From the NCBI RefSeq assembly GCF_932526225.1, contig NC_064040.1:11880856-11944855 (forward strand): a DNA stretch of 64,000 nt, read 5' to 3'. Below the pieces are notes generated by a model that did not search any database, had not been told where the DNA came from, and saw only the letters and a program-made list of their open reading frames with translations. Origin of the DNA: Nematostella vectensis. Taxonomy: Eukaryota; Cnidaria; Anthozoa; Actiniaria; Edwardsiidae. The position numbers were made by a program, and so were the translations under genes. Shown here in pieces: positions 13,501-28,500 of the stretch; the stretch's first letter is position 1, and every line of letters begins with the position of its first letter.

Positions 13501-16500
13501 AAAAAAATGTCCATGTGTATCTGTATGAGGAGGCTGTAATACGAGCATGGAGCTTACAAGCATGGAGCTTAAAACAAGTCCAACAAATAGTTCAGAATGT
13601 GTCTTCCATTTTTAGATAGTTAGAAAGAGTGACTTGTTGGTGCTAAAAAAACAGTTGCCCTTTCATTTCTGGGTAGTGTTGAGAGGGGCCTCAATCTGGG
13701 CACTAAAAAAGAGTATTTAATGATATACTTTTTATTGTTTTTATTTTTCCATATTTTTTTTTTCATTTATCTTCAGAGGCAAACCAAGTCCAAATTTTCC
13801 AGAGACCAAGCATCAGACCAATTATTGGACAGACTCAGTGAAAGCCAGCATCAGAGATTGTTTATTACAGAAACACCAGATAGATTTGGCAACCAGAGGG
13901 ATGTAGACGTCATCAATGACTTTAACAGGATGGTTCTAGAATCCCTAAGTAAGATTAACTGTTTTTGTCACTGACTAACCAAAGACAGTACAACTACAAA
14001 CCCAAACAGCTCTCTGACCCAAAATATGTAGACATAACATCCTCTGAATTGTGGCTTGAGATGAGTAGTGTGTGTATGTTGGGGTAGGTGAAGAAAGACG
14101 GTTCAAATGACAGACTGTTCTTGACATATTAATGTGGCCGGCATCAATTAAAAAGGAATGCTTATCCCAAAATTCATGCATTTTTTTAAAGCGCTCCCAT
14201 GCAATCATTATTTGCACATTTTCTCTAATTCTTTTAAATTCTTGCAGGAGTGGCTGCTAAGCAGACAAGCAGGGTCATGCTTGTGTCTCCTATATTTTCT
14301 TTGTGTGTCTGTTTATGCCCCTCCCCCAATATTTCTATACCTACTACGCTCTATGCTCTGTAATGGGGTTTGATTTTATTTTGCTTTTTTCAGGTCAAGA
14401 ATCTATTGAGTTTAATAAGACACCAATCTCTCAACCTGATGCAAGTATGCACAAGACAAGAGAAAAGATAGCAGGATCTCCAACCAGTCAAAAAATGACT
14501 GACAAGCATAAAGGGTACGTTATGAAGGGAACTAAAAGACTAAATAAAAAAATGCCAACACTAGTCATAATCTCACACAAAGTGGGATAATTACTGTGTA
14601 GGACCACTCTTTCCAAGCCTTATGCCTCAATAGGGCACTTGCGCCAAGGTATCATGTGACCTTTCAGGTGGTAAATTCAACACAGAAATGACTATGCCCG
14701 TCTTGCCAGAGAACAATGGAAAAAAATCTTTAAATGTAAAAACACCCTTTTCTGAGAAAAAAATTTCTGGCTTTATTTGTAAGCGCTAAATAGGTAAGTT
14801 GCTTTTTGTTACTTTTTTTGCTGCTACTAAAAGCTAGCCTGCTTGCAGGCGGTACTCGGTTATCATCGCGGAAAACCCTCTCCGTTCGATGATCAGGCGC
14901 CATATTGTATTCTAAGGCGTACGGTTCGCCCCCAGGAACCGTGCGGCTTAGAATACAATATAGCACCCGATCATCGAACGGAGAGGGTTTTCCGCGATGA
15001 TAACCGATTTTCCGCGATGATAACCGAGTACTGCCTGCAAGCAGGCTAACTAAAAGCCTGAGCATGTGCTAGTTTGTCACCCAAGAAGTCACGTGATCTC
15101 TAAGCACAAGTCCCCAATCATACATTAATACTATAAGCTAATGCTACAGGAAGAAAAAAACAAAGCGTCGTAGTGACCCCGCCCCTGTCTCAAGCCCCTC
15201 CCTGGCGGGACTGAAGCAGATACCAGCACCACAGGAAGATCTGTATGATGGTGGGGGTGACACCACACCTGAACCCCTGTCTGATGCTGAAGACGACCAC
15301 AGGGAGACAGCTTCAGTGATCAGCTCAGTACAACTTGATGAGGGCCTGGGTCTCACTACTGGTGAGTGCCTATTGCACAGTACCAGTACTAAGTGTGATG
15401 GTACAGTAAGTAAGCAAGAGTCACAGCTTGTTTTTATTTCTTTGTCGATACACCACACGCACCGATCGTGTAGTACACTCAGAGTTTTACACGCAAAATC
15501 CGTGCATGCACTACACTCAAACTACACTCAAAAAACACGCAAAAAACGTGTGTGACGCTGTTTAGTCTGTACTGTATTATTCTAAGTGGTGTAGATTTCT
15601 TTTTGAATACAGCATTCTACATTTACAGTAGACAAGTGATCTGCTATTCTCAACACAAAAAAAAGGTGTGCATGATGTGGATATTAGATCAAAATCTTTT
15701 TTTCCAATACAGAATACAACTCATGCAATTATGGACCGACAAATTTAATCCTCAAAATACAAACAATACTAGCTTTAGAACAATTACCGTTTCATGTGGT
15801 GGTGAAAAATTAGGTTCAAGGGAAATCAAACTTAGTTCGAGTTAGCAGGGAATTCGAGTTAGCCGAGTTCTAGTTAGCAGGTTCTACCGTAACTACAGAA
15901 GTTGTAGAAACTGTAGAAAAACATGGGGCTGTTTGGGGGTTATGAAATCAGAGATAATATAGATAGTTTGGTTTGTTATTTGTACACCTCTGTTAAAACA
16001 ATTTTCATTGAAGTTTGATCCTTTATGTATCTCTTTATTGGTGCAATAGAGAGACTTCAGGTGAGGGGTTGTGATATAGTATTGAATGTGAACAATGGGC
16101 AGACGTGCACATGTGGTAAGGATGTATATGTGTTCTTTAGCATCAGTGACCTCCTCAACTGACAGTCAAACAGACCAAACTACAATGACAACTCCAAGAA
16201 AGATACTTGAGTGGGAAAGAGAGAACCAGGATAGAACTCATGATAGAGAAGCAAAGGGTTCCCCAGGAGGGGTGAGACAACAGGCTACGGGTTCTTCTGA
16301 CAAAGAAGAGGACCTGCAAATGGATACCCATGGGGGGGAGGAAGAGGAGGACTACTGGGAAATGGACCATCATCGCTTTCAGTGGTCTGAGTACATGCAG
16401 AATCTGGACCCACGTTCCTGGCATGCCCTAGGACTGGCTATGCAGGATACCTTCCTTGTAAAAGGTGTGCTGGACTTACCTTTCTAGTCTTGGAATTCAT

Positions 16501-19500
16501 AAGTGTGTTGGAATTCCCAAGGTTTGTTAAGGTTATGGGTTTCTTTAAGACCACATGACGCCATGGAACACAGAGAGAAAAAGAAAATGTCAATGCATAC
16601 ATTTACAGTATAGTTGAATTCATTGTTGCACAAGAGAGGGGAATTTAAAATCCATTTCTCATCTGAGAAGGTCAAATGATTTATGATGCGACAGTGAAAA
16701 CATGAAAGCCATCGATTGGTAATGATGGTTGATTGACTACGCGCTATTCCCAAACGAGACAAGGATTTTGGATTCACTGAGGTTGCGCAACGAGCAACAA
16801 CAAAATTTACAATAATACATCTAAAGGATATTACTTATGCACAAATGCTCTATGCTACCTATATGCTGCCTATGACCTTTCATACCGGTTTTTAAATTCA
16901 CCTCTCAAGCAGTCCAAATGAATACTGTATCTCATAACTTTTTGCATGGTGGTTTGTGTAGAGCGACCCCCGTTCCAGTCTGACCTTCCTTGGAGAGAAA
17001 AGCCCATGAAAGTCAACAGTGTCATTGATGTACATGTGAGTATAACTATGAGCCATTGCAGATATAATATTTTGCAATGTAGTTTGCAAAGTGCAATGAC
17101 TATCTATATGCATGTTCTTATATGTGTTATTTGTTTAGAAAATTGCACTGGATAAGCTGCTTGTACGACTTCACCGCATGTATGACATGATAGGCCAAGC
17201 AACCCAGTTCACTGTCGACCCCCTGCCACAAGACGAGAAGCTAGAAGTGACTATGGGAAGGCATGATGGTAAGCCACATGATAAGATGGCATGACAGTAA
17301 GTCACATGATAAGATGGCATGACAGTAAGTCACATGATAAGATGGCATGACAGTAAGTCACATGATAAGATGACATGACAGTAAGCCACATGATAAGATG
17401 GCATGACAGTAAGTCACATGATAAGATGGCATGACAGTAAGTCACATGATAAGATGGCATGACAGTAAGTCACGTGATAAGATGGCATGACAGTAAGTCA
17501 CATGATAAGATGGCATGACAGTAAGTCACATGATAAGATGGCATGACAGTAAGTCACATGATAAGATGGCATGACAGTAAGTCACATGATAAGATAGCAT
17601 GACAGTAAGTCACATGATAAGATGGCATGACAGTAAGTCACATGATAAGATTGTGTGACAATAAGTCATGTGATAAGATGGCGTGACAGTAAGTCACATT
17701 AAAAGATGGTGTGACAGGAAGTCACATGATAAGATGGTGTGAAAGTAACTCATGAGATAGTCTGATAACCACTATCACTGTACGTTCTTCAGGAAGTGGT
17801 CCCCCTAGTGATGGCAAGATACTCACTGGATACTTGGTAAGTAAATGCAAATAATAAGATAAATCTATTTTAAACTAGATTTGTCAGTGTTTCACATAGA
17901 ACTGTCTTGCTTTTGGATTATGTTCAGGGAATGGTAGTCTTCGAGAACACATCCAAAAGGACTGATTTTTCAAGTATTCCTGTTCTGTTCTTTTCTGTTT
18001 CTGATCAGTTGCTGGGTACCCTACTCATTGAATGTTTTTACTGTCTGTTTTAGTGGTTTTTATATATTTCTGCTAAATGGAACTACATTTCTGCTGAATG
18101 GAGCTACATTTCTGCTAAATAGAGCTATGTTTTTTGCTAAATGGAGCTATATTTCTGCTAAACGGAGCTATATTTCTGCTAAATGGAGCTATATTTCTGA
18201 TAAATGGAGCTATATTTCTGATAGATGGAGCTATATTTATGACAAATGGAGCTATATTTCTAATAAATGGAGCTATATCTCTGCTAAATGGAGCTATATT
18301 TCTGATAAATGGAGCTATATTTCTGATAAATGGAGCTATATTTCTGCTAAATGGAGCTATATTTCTGATAGATGGAGCTATATTTCTGACAAATGGAGCT
18401 ATATTTCTAATAAATGGAGCTATATCTCTGCTAAATGGAGCTATATTTCTGATAAATGGAGCTATATTTCTGATAAATGGAGCTATATTTCTGCTAAATG
18501 AAGCTATATTTCTGATAGATGGAGCTATATTTCTGACAAATGGAGCTATATTTCTAATAAATGGAGCTATATTTCTGATAAATGGAGCTATATTTCTGAT
18601 AAATGGAGCTATATTTCTGATAAATGGAGCTATATTTCTGCTAAATGGAGCTATATTTCTGATAAATGGAGCTATATTTCTGATAAATGGAGCTATATTT
18701 CTGCTAAATGGAGCTATATTTCTGCTAAATGGAGCTATATTTCTGCTAAATGGAGCTATATTTCTGATAAATGGAGCTATATTTCTGATAAATGGAGCTA
18801 TATTTCTGCTAAATGGAGCTATATTTCTGCTAAATGGAGCTATATTTCTCTAATTGTAGACTGCACTTGACAGCAAGCCTGTATCACGTGACCAACCCTT
18901 ACCACCAATTCCTAGCACGGCCAATCAGAAGAACATGTCACTCATAGAGCGTTATCCACTGACAACTAATGCGAGCATGACGAGAATTGCTAGAAAGGTA
19001 AGAAAACACCATCGTTATTGGGTCAATCTAAGACAAATAAATTGTTAACACCATTTTGTAGACTGTACTGTTAATGGTAGAGAATATGAGTCGTTTGGTA
19101 AAACCCATAAAACGTGTTCCAATTTTCAGTGCTCTGATAAGATGTACCCACGCAACTCAGGGAACTGGTGCGAGGATGTAAGCGCTGGTCGTGATATACC
19201 CCGGATTGTGACGTCAAAACCAATCCTTCTGAAGAGGACTAGCAATATACAGGTACCATGTGATTAGTCACACCCTCATTCCCCAACATAGGGTGACGAT
19301 GTGTCTATAGTAGAAGGGTGCTTCTCCAGGAAAACAGCTACAGTAAAACATGGCGAAGGGGTGTTAGAGCAAAAAATTTAATGACCCCCAAAAAATCCGA
19401 AAATAGAAACCCCCCTCCCCACCCACCCCCCCCCCCCCCAAACAAATATTATAATTATAATAATAGACAAGCTTTCCAAAGAAAGAAAAAATCAAAACCA

Positions 19501-22500
19501 AAAAAAGTATGGATACCCCTGTCATGCTTATACTTGAGTAATCCCCTCTATTTTCCTGTTCTTTGTTACATTTGATCGCTGATAACTTGCATCATCAATG
19601 GAATTCATTAATAGTGTATGGGAGATTGTCATTCAACATCTTCACCTCCTGCCTATTATATATTTTTTGTTCTTAAGTCCCCCGAGGGTGCCCCCTTTTG
19701 GAAAATCCTGTCCCCCCACCTTTTAAGAAATCCTGGATAATTCCCCTAAGAAGTATGTATTCTCATGATGTATATCATGTATTTTCTGCTATCAGCCTCG
19801 ATACCTCGGCAAGAAAACGCCTCTCCCAAGCCCGACCTGGACAGAGCGGTATGATTAGGATCTGTTTCAGTGTGCTTCAGTTATGGTATTTGTGTGTTAC
19901 CCATAGAACATGGATTTTAACTTTTATTTACTTTGCTCTCTCAGCAACGAGAACGTCTGGAAACCTGTTATGGTGAAGCGGATAATTGGAGCGATGAAAA
20001 GTAAGTTGTCATCATGATCATCTTTTATCATCTCCACCATTTCCATCTTTTATTAACGTCATGTATCAGTTTTATAACAGTGCAACGCACACTACAGTGG
20101 CCACCTTGACAGTAGTGTAAAGTAAGCCAATAAGGATGTTAGAAACGAGTTATCGGATATGACGCACGCTACCGTGGTCACCTTGACAGTAGTGTAAAGT
20201 AAGCCAATAAGGATGTTAGAAACGTGTTATCGGATATGACCCGCGCTACAGTGGCCACCTTGACAGTAGTGTAAAGTAAGCCAATAAGGATGCTAGAAAC
20301 GAGTTATCTGATATTTGACCCACGCTACCGTGGTCACCTTGACAGTTTTGTGAAGTAAGCCAATAAGGATGTTAGAAACGAGTTATCTGATATTTGACCC
20401 ACGCTACCGTGGTCACCTTGACAATTTTGTGAAGTAAGCCAATAAGGATGTTAGAAACGAGTTATCGGATATGACGCACGCTACCGTGGTCACCTTGACA
20501 GTTTTGTGAAGTAAGCCAATAAGGATGTTAGAAACGTGTTATCTGATACGACGCACGCTACCCTAGTCACCTTGACAGTTTTGTGAAGAAATCCAATAAG
20601 GATGTGAGAAATATGTTATCTGATACGACGCACGCTACCGTGGCCACCTTAACAGTTTTGTTAAGTAAACCAATAAAGATGCGAGAAACGTTTTATCTGA
20701 AGTAACGCACGCTACCGTGGCCACCTTGACAGTTTGGTGATGTAAACCAATCACTAGCCAACCAGCGAAGGTAAAGAAATTCTTCAGTGAAAATAAGAGC
20801 GGAATCTTCCTAGTTTTAAAGTCCATCTCAAATATGTGATCTCGCATGCTATTTGGCTGAATTTCCTAAAACTTTTTCTTGGTGGCCACGTTAACGTGTC
20901 GCATTATACACACACCTATTTCACAAAAGGTTGTCAGTGCAAATGGAAAATGGCTTATGCGTACTAATTATTCGTAAAATTAAAGGTGTTAAAAAAAGTC
21001 CAGCAATGTCAGAGCCAAGCATTGGTAACCTTTAATGGATAATTGTTTTGATTTATCCATATTCTTCGAGACGCATGGTTGCTTTTGGTTGTAGAACTGC
21101 CATTTGCCAATCGCCATTTTCCCTGACAACTTTTATTGAAATAGGCGTATATTAGAGGATGAGCTTTTTTCTATCGAATCAAAATGTCCCTGTGCACATA
21201 GAGCCAACCTTGTTCAGTCATACAAGGGTCTCCATCAGAAAAAGGAAATTTTGGTAAACTCTACCCGTGTGATCCCAAAAAAGATAGCATTGATTGGCCT
21301 AGCAATGCTGGCACTGTTTGCTTGTGGCTTTAAAGCCGCATTGTCACCAGTTTACTTCCGGTCGATTACGTAAGAATCTCAGATGTTTTTTAACGGAAAA
21401 CACGAAAAAATATTTCAAAATATAGAAAGCAGTGTGTCTATTGGAAGTTTCTTTGATGATGTGACTGCTAATTTAGAGCGGATGGCCTGTTAAATATTTC
21501 GGATTCGAATAGATTCTTTTATCTTTTAACGGTTGAGGTTTCCGTCGGACCGGAAGTAAACTGGTGACAATGCGGCTGTAAGTAAACGCTGTAAGCAGCT
21601 CCTCGATATTGCTTATTGTTCACCAGTGATGGAGTCAGAGAGGTCACGTGAAAAACTGCAGTCGGGCTACGTGGATGAAGATGGACCAAAGTGGAGACGG
21701 ATTCAGGTGCTCATTTTACTGTTCACCAAATTTTAAGTTCCTGTAGGAAAGCATGCCCCAGGCCCTAACGCAAAGCGTCTTAATACAATCTTGGTTTAAA
21801 TCAACGTTGCTTGCCACTTGCCACTGGATTTCTTTTGTCTTGAGCCCACCTCCCCTCCCCCCCCCCCTCCCTCATTATAGTGCGTGGTTGTCTTTCCAAG
21901 CTGTCTTGTGAATCTTTGCGGTGTTCTAAATAAGTGATGTCTTATTATGCGGTCTAACTCGAACTGTCTTTGGCTGATTGCTTCAGGTTCTTTTGGGGGA
22001 GGAAGGGCTGCTATCAGCGAACCCCACTATTGTCATGGAAGCTGCCAAGGTGAGATATCGTACTTCCTTTAGAAAATATGATAGAATAGATGAGTTTTAG
22101 TTAAGCCTGTAAATTCGTTTTCAATTGTCCATTGTTATGATTTTTGTCACAATGGAAAGCAAGATTTTGTAGGCAAACTAACTCGCTGCACCTTCTTGTG
22201 GGTATCATCGTGCAGAATGTATCGCTTTCTTTTCCCTAGTGTCTTGGGCTACTTCAGTGCAGACACCCAGATATTCTCACGGCTCTCCAAGATTCAGTAA
22301 GTTCCAGCCAATGCATATTCTCCTAGCAAAACTACCATATGCTTGTTTCTAGCGTATTTTGCGGGCGCTCACCAACAGTCTAATGGCCAGAAAGTTGCAA
22401 AAGCTAGATCATCATACAGTATTTACTCGCTTTGTTAAAAAGCGTTTGATTTCTTACCTCCTTATATTGCCTTATATGGCGTAGTTTTGCAGGGGCTCAC

Positions 22501-25500
22501 CAACGGTCTTACTGGCCGAACATTGCATTAGCGAGATCATCATGCTTTCTCTCTGTGTTCGAATTTGATTTCTAATCCCCTTATGTGATGCTGTCATTGC
22601 TTTTTTCTGATGCATTCCTACAATTCCCAGCTCACTTCTAATACCGATGCGCGTGTTTGCTACGAAGCCAGCAAGTCCTTGATTTTGCTAGGTAGGACAA
22701 TGACATCAGCATACCTTAGCCAATCGTGGCTCATATAGCCCACTCAATCATGTATGTTGCTATGGTTACAGGTACATGGAGCCCACATGCCATGCGTGTT
22801 GTCATGGAAAACATCCGAAAAGGTGGGTGACCTCCTTATTAGGGACCTTAAGCAAGGAGGATGACGAAGACTAGGACAATGAAATCGAATATGATGCGTC
22901 CGCGTTTGGAGATAAATTCCAATTTAATTGCAATGGAATAATATAGTCAGAGAGGTCAGAGACAGATAAAAATAAATTAACATCCTCGATTACCCTGGTC
23001 TCAAACGTGAAAGAACAGACTCGCGACACGGATTAAGTGAACTGATAGAAACAAACAGGAAGGAAGCTCTGCTAGCAGGGTATCCTCAATTGACCGTGAA
23101 AATTGGAGTTTTTATGTGGTTTGGGGTAAAACGGCTATAATCAGTTATTAAAACTGATTGCATTATCACGTCTTTTATTGAATCCGCATTCAATTCTATT
23201 GTGCTCTGCCGTCATCGTCCACATTGCCATCGTCGTTGCCTAAGTCCCTATTTATCCCCCAAATATGCATAAATAAAAGGTTAAGTATTTTCATAGCGCA
23301 AATTAACATTTCAAGACAAGATAGGAGCACTTTACATGTTACTTTATGTTACTATGTTGTTGTTATGTTACTTTAATTATCAGTATAGATACACTAACGC
23401 TTTTTCTATTTGTCTTTTGCTCTTGTTTTCTAGGTAACAGAGACGTGGTTTCTGAGCTGCTGCTAACGATGACCAAAGCTCGTAACATACCGTTCGTGGA
23501 TAAGGTAAGTATTATTCAATACTACCATCAATGATACACTCAACATTACATGTGTTTCATGCCTAGGCTGAGCTTTGAGTTCTTTCGGTAAATTTAGGGT
23601 TAAGCTTTGACTTATACTTATAGCACACGCCAGAGTTTGAAGCCATGGTTAGCCTTCTGGTCTACCTTATTCGCCACAAGCCATTCGAGATGGCATTCAA
23701 TGCAGCCATCAGCTTGGGTAGGCTGTGTGTAGTGGAGCCGCACGCCAAAGCCTTTCTGATCAAGAAGCTACCAACACTGCTCCCTCAAGAGAAGAGTGAG
23801 GTGAGCTATATTTAACCTCCACGGTCCCTCCCACCAGTAACCCCACCATCAGCACAGCTCCTTCATACCAACCAACCATACTACTGCCATCTCTCCTCCT
23901 ACCAACCACCCATACTACTGTCATAACTCCCCTGCCCACAACCCATACTACTGCCATCTCTCCTCCTACCAACCACCCATACTACTGCCATCTCTCCTCC
24001 TACCAACCACCCATACTACTGTCGTAACTCCCCTACCCACAACCTACCAACCATACTACAACTCTACCCACCATCACCCCTACTACTGCCATCACTCCTA
24101 CAAAACACCAATACTACAACTTCTCCCACTACTACCTCTACCACTGCCATCACTCTTTTCACCAACCACCCCTCAGACTACAACTCCACCCGCCATTATC
24201 CCTACTACTGCCTTACCCTAGCTACCAACCATCCATACTACAACTCCACCCGCCACTATCCCTACTACTGCCTTACCCTAGCTACCAACCATCCATACTA
24301 CAGCTCCACCCGCCATTATCCCTACTACTGCCTTACCCTAGCTACCAACCATCCATACTACAACTCCACCCGCCATTATCCCTACTACTGCCTTACCCTA
24401 GCTACCAACCATCCATACTACAACTCCACCCGCCATTATCCCTACTACTGCCTTACCCTAGCTACCAACCATCCATACTACAACTCCACCCGCCATTATC
24501 CCTACTACTGCCTTACCCTAGCTACCAACCATCCATACTACAACTCCACCCGCCATTATCCCTACTACTGCCTTACCCTAGCTACCAACCATCCATACTA
24601 CAACTCCACCCGCCATTATCCCTACTACTGCCTTACCCTAGCTACCAACCATCCATACTACAACTCCACCCGCCACTACCCCTGCTACTGCCTTACCCTT
24701 GCTGCCAACCATCCATACTACAACTCCACCCGCCACTATCCCTACTACTGCCTTACCCTAGCTGCCAACCATCCATACTACAACTCCACCCGCCATTATC
24801 CCCACTACTGCCTTACCCTAGCTGCCAACCATCCATACTACAACTCCACCCGCCATTATCTCTGCTACTGCCTTACCCTAGCTGCCAACCATCCATACTA
24901 CAACTCCACCCGCCATTATCCCTACTACTGCCTTACCTTAGCTACTAACCATCCATACTACAACTTCACCCACCATTATCCCTACTACTGCCTTACCCTA
25001 GCTACCAACCATCCATACTACAACTCCACCCGCCATTATCCCTACTACTACCTTACCCTAGCTGCCAACCATCCATACTACAACTCCACCCGCCATTATC
25101 CCTACTACTGCCTTACCTTAGCTACTAACCATCCATACTACAACTTCACCCACCATTATCCCCACTACTGCCTTACCCTAGCTACCAACCATCCATACTA
25201 CAACTCCACCCGCCACCATCCCTACTACTGCCTTACCCTAGCTACCAACCATCCATACTACAACTCCACCCGCCACCATCCCTACTACTGCGTTACCCTA
25301 GCTACCAACCATCCATACTACAACTCCACCCGCCACCATCCCAACTTCTGCCATCACAGGCAACCGTCCCAAGTCGTTAGGAAACCGGTTGTCTCATAAA
25401 TGAATGCAGTTTACCAATACTTTTTCTGTTGTTCATAGGCGCTTTATGTACTCATCAAGCAGTTCAACTGCAAGGACCATGTTGTGCTGGACGCGTTATT

Positions 25501-28500
25501 GCAACAGATGTCTTCCTCGTACAATTGGAAGGTAGACTTGTATACATAGTATCACTGATTAACATACACGATGACGTACCCAAATTGTGCAAATCATAAT
25601 AGAGTGCAAAATAGGTTGGACTATAATAGGAACTGATGTGCTAATGCTGTACCTGATTTATAGACCGTTTTCACTATGTTGTTTTCAATAGCTTTGTCTG
25701 TAAACTCCACTTTGTACGACATTTTACATAGCTATGGCTCGCCCGGCATTTTGGGTGCGCGCGCAATATTGTGAAAACTGTCTATTCCTGCAAATTTGTC
25801 CTTCACACAGTTATATATAGTTATATATCCATAAAAACAAGTGCATATTAATATGTCAATATTAAGAAAGGTAACTCTCTTAAATATTTTTTCAGCATCG
25901 GCTAGAAGCCGCAGAACTTCTCATCTTTATTGGTAAGATTTGTGAATAAAGATTATTTTGTATATCGAGACAATTGTTATGCATTGAACATAATATATTG
26001 CACAACATATACAGTGCTCGGCTTTTGGCTCTCAAATTAAGAGCGAAAACTATAACAAATGATATGATATACAAGATACAAAGCTATTATGAAATGTGAA
26101 TTTTTTTATAACTCGGAAAAAGTCGGTAGCGAGAACTTCCCTCCTGCCCCCCCCCCTCCCCCCCTTGGGGCAGAGAGAGCATTTAATACACCGGAAGCTA
26201 ATTTTCATGTTTTTCCAAAGGGTCACGTGACGTATTCAAGGTGATGTCAGAAGACGAGGTTTTTGACGTGCTTGAGAAACTGCTATGGGACCACGCCAAT
26301 AAGGTATGTCACACAATAGGTGTCACCTGTCACGCAAGCTGCACGTCACTCGTCAGGCAAAATACATTGACATCCACACAAGTCACACATCACTTGTAAT
26401 GCAAGCGCATCTCGTCACGCAAGCTGCACGCCACTGGTAATGCACTCTCAACGTGCTTCACACAATCTACTTGTCACGCAAGGCGTGCATAACCCTATAC
26501 AATCGAGGTTTAACACAAGTTGTTTTCTCTTATTCCAGGAGCTGAGGCTAAAGATCTCTGAGGCGCTCGCAGCGATGGGACTTAGGCAACGAGCATGCGC
26601 ACTAGCATTAAGGTGCTTAAGGATTTTATACTTTCATTTTATATGATACTTCGACACTAGGGCCTTAAGTAACGTGGATGATGACGGCAGAAAAAAAGCA
26701 CATGAAAATGCGTTCTTTGTGGTACTTTTCAGCTGTTTTTCACCAAACTGTGACACGAAAACTCATAGTTTTACGTTGTATCGAGGATGCGGTCGTTTGC
26801 CCTGTAAAATCATCTAACTGCTTTCTCTAGTGTAGAAATAATTTCCCTTGTCTTTTACATATGTTTCTGATAATAGTCTTTCTATTATTCATTTACTTAG
26901 TTCATTTACTTATAGCGCAAAGCACGAAGGCATTTTTTTCGGTCTTGTTGTCGCAGCTGTCGTCGTCGTTTTTTCTTAAGCTCCCTACTATCATCATAAT
27001 TATCTTATAAACAACTCCATCATTATCATCATCATTGCATTTTCATTATCATTAGCAACTTATCGACAACTCCATCATCATTATCATTATCATCACTTTC
27101 TCATTATCATCATCATAATCTCATCAACAATTCCATCATCATCATCACCCTGTAATTGTCATCATTATCATCATCACCATCATCGCCAAGCATGATTCAC
27201 TCATTTCATCCAATCATTCAATCGGCATAACAGTCATTTACAAAATTTGCTACACTTCAGACGACTAGAAGACCCCAAAGAAGAAGTCAGAGGCAGAGCG
27301 GTTATATCACTGGTGGGTATGCCGATTCGTACGAGTTGAATAATTCCTATACGTGCCCACACATAAAGTTGACACCCTCTATTAAGCGACCGCTTCTAGG
27401 TCCGGAAGTATAAGTCACTTGCAGCAGAGTACCCTTGTCAGTCACACCTCTGTTATTGTTTTAATTTATTAATTGGAAGTCGCATAATGTGCTTTTAAGA
27501 TTTAAAAATCTCGAAATAACCATCTAAATATAAAGTTTTATATATTGTTTACCTAATTCAATCGAAAATATCGCATTGGCTTCCCCAAATCCTCCGATGG
27601 AAATGGATGTTTTTATCAGGCTTGGTACTTTGCTAGGATGACAAAATAACGGCTTACATAGGCTGTTAAAACACTAGGCCTTTATGCAGTACTTGCGTGA
27701 TTGATTTTTATTTTAAATATTTAAAACTCTCATCATTTTTAGGAATACTTTCCCTATATTATTTGATGCTTTGTAAATAGAAATTGAGCTGTTCTAGTTG
27801 TAAGATGTAAGATTGTTTGAAATCCACCGTGTTTTAAGCGAATTTATTAGGGTTAAATAGCCTACGAACGCGTCTCGGATCTGTGAAAATTCTTTTAAGC
27901 CCTACATCTTTTTTATGCCCCCCCCCCTATCTAAACACCACCCTTCCCCCTCTATTTAGCTCCCATTCCCTCCCCTAAGTAAGTAATAAGTGATTCTTGC
28001 TTGGGTTAGATTAACAAATTACACCAAATGTCATTGTTAGTGCAGAGACAAGCTTTATATACACTAGTTTATTGTACATGAAACTGCCAAAACACCAAGT
28101 ATCATAAACGGTAAAAGAGATGTGATATCAGCTTAGAAAGTTGCAACTTTTTTTTGCTTACTCTGAAAGTGAGGTATATTTTCGTGGATAAGAGTTTGAA
28201 TATTTTGTCTCTTACTAAAGGGCCACCCAAAATGCATGCTGGTTAGGATACGATGCCCCCTTTAAAACAGTAATCAGCCTCTATTTTAAAGGATATATAT
28301 TTTACTCAACAGGCAACACTAGGGATGAAGGGCACAAAAGAGATGAAGGCGCTTCTCGATTTACTCGAACTCGATACAAGCGTCTACGTCAGAATTCAGG
28401 TACCAACCACCCTAAAATGGGTTACCTGTGCTTTCCTAACACAGGGATCCTAGAGGATTGGCCTTTTTTGTTGTTGTTTTGTTCATGTTTGATGTGTATT

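Noticed and set aside
18028..18853. Open frames of 157 and 239 codons
   Set aside because: They lie within the 21-bp array, whose period is a multiple of three; they overlap each other and an intron, and have no family resemblance.
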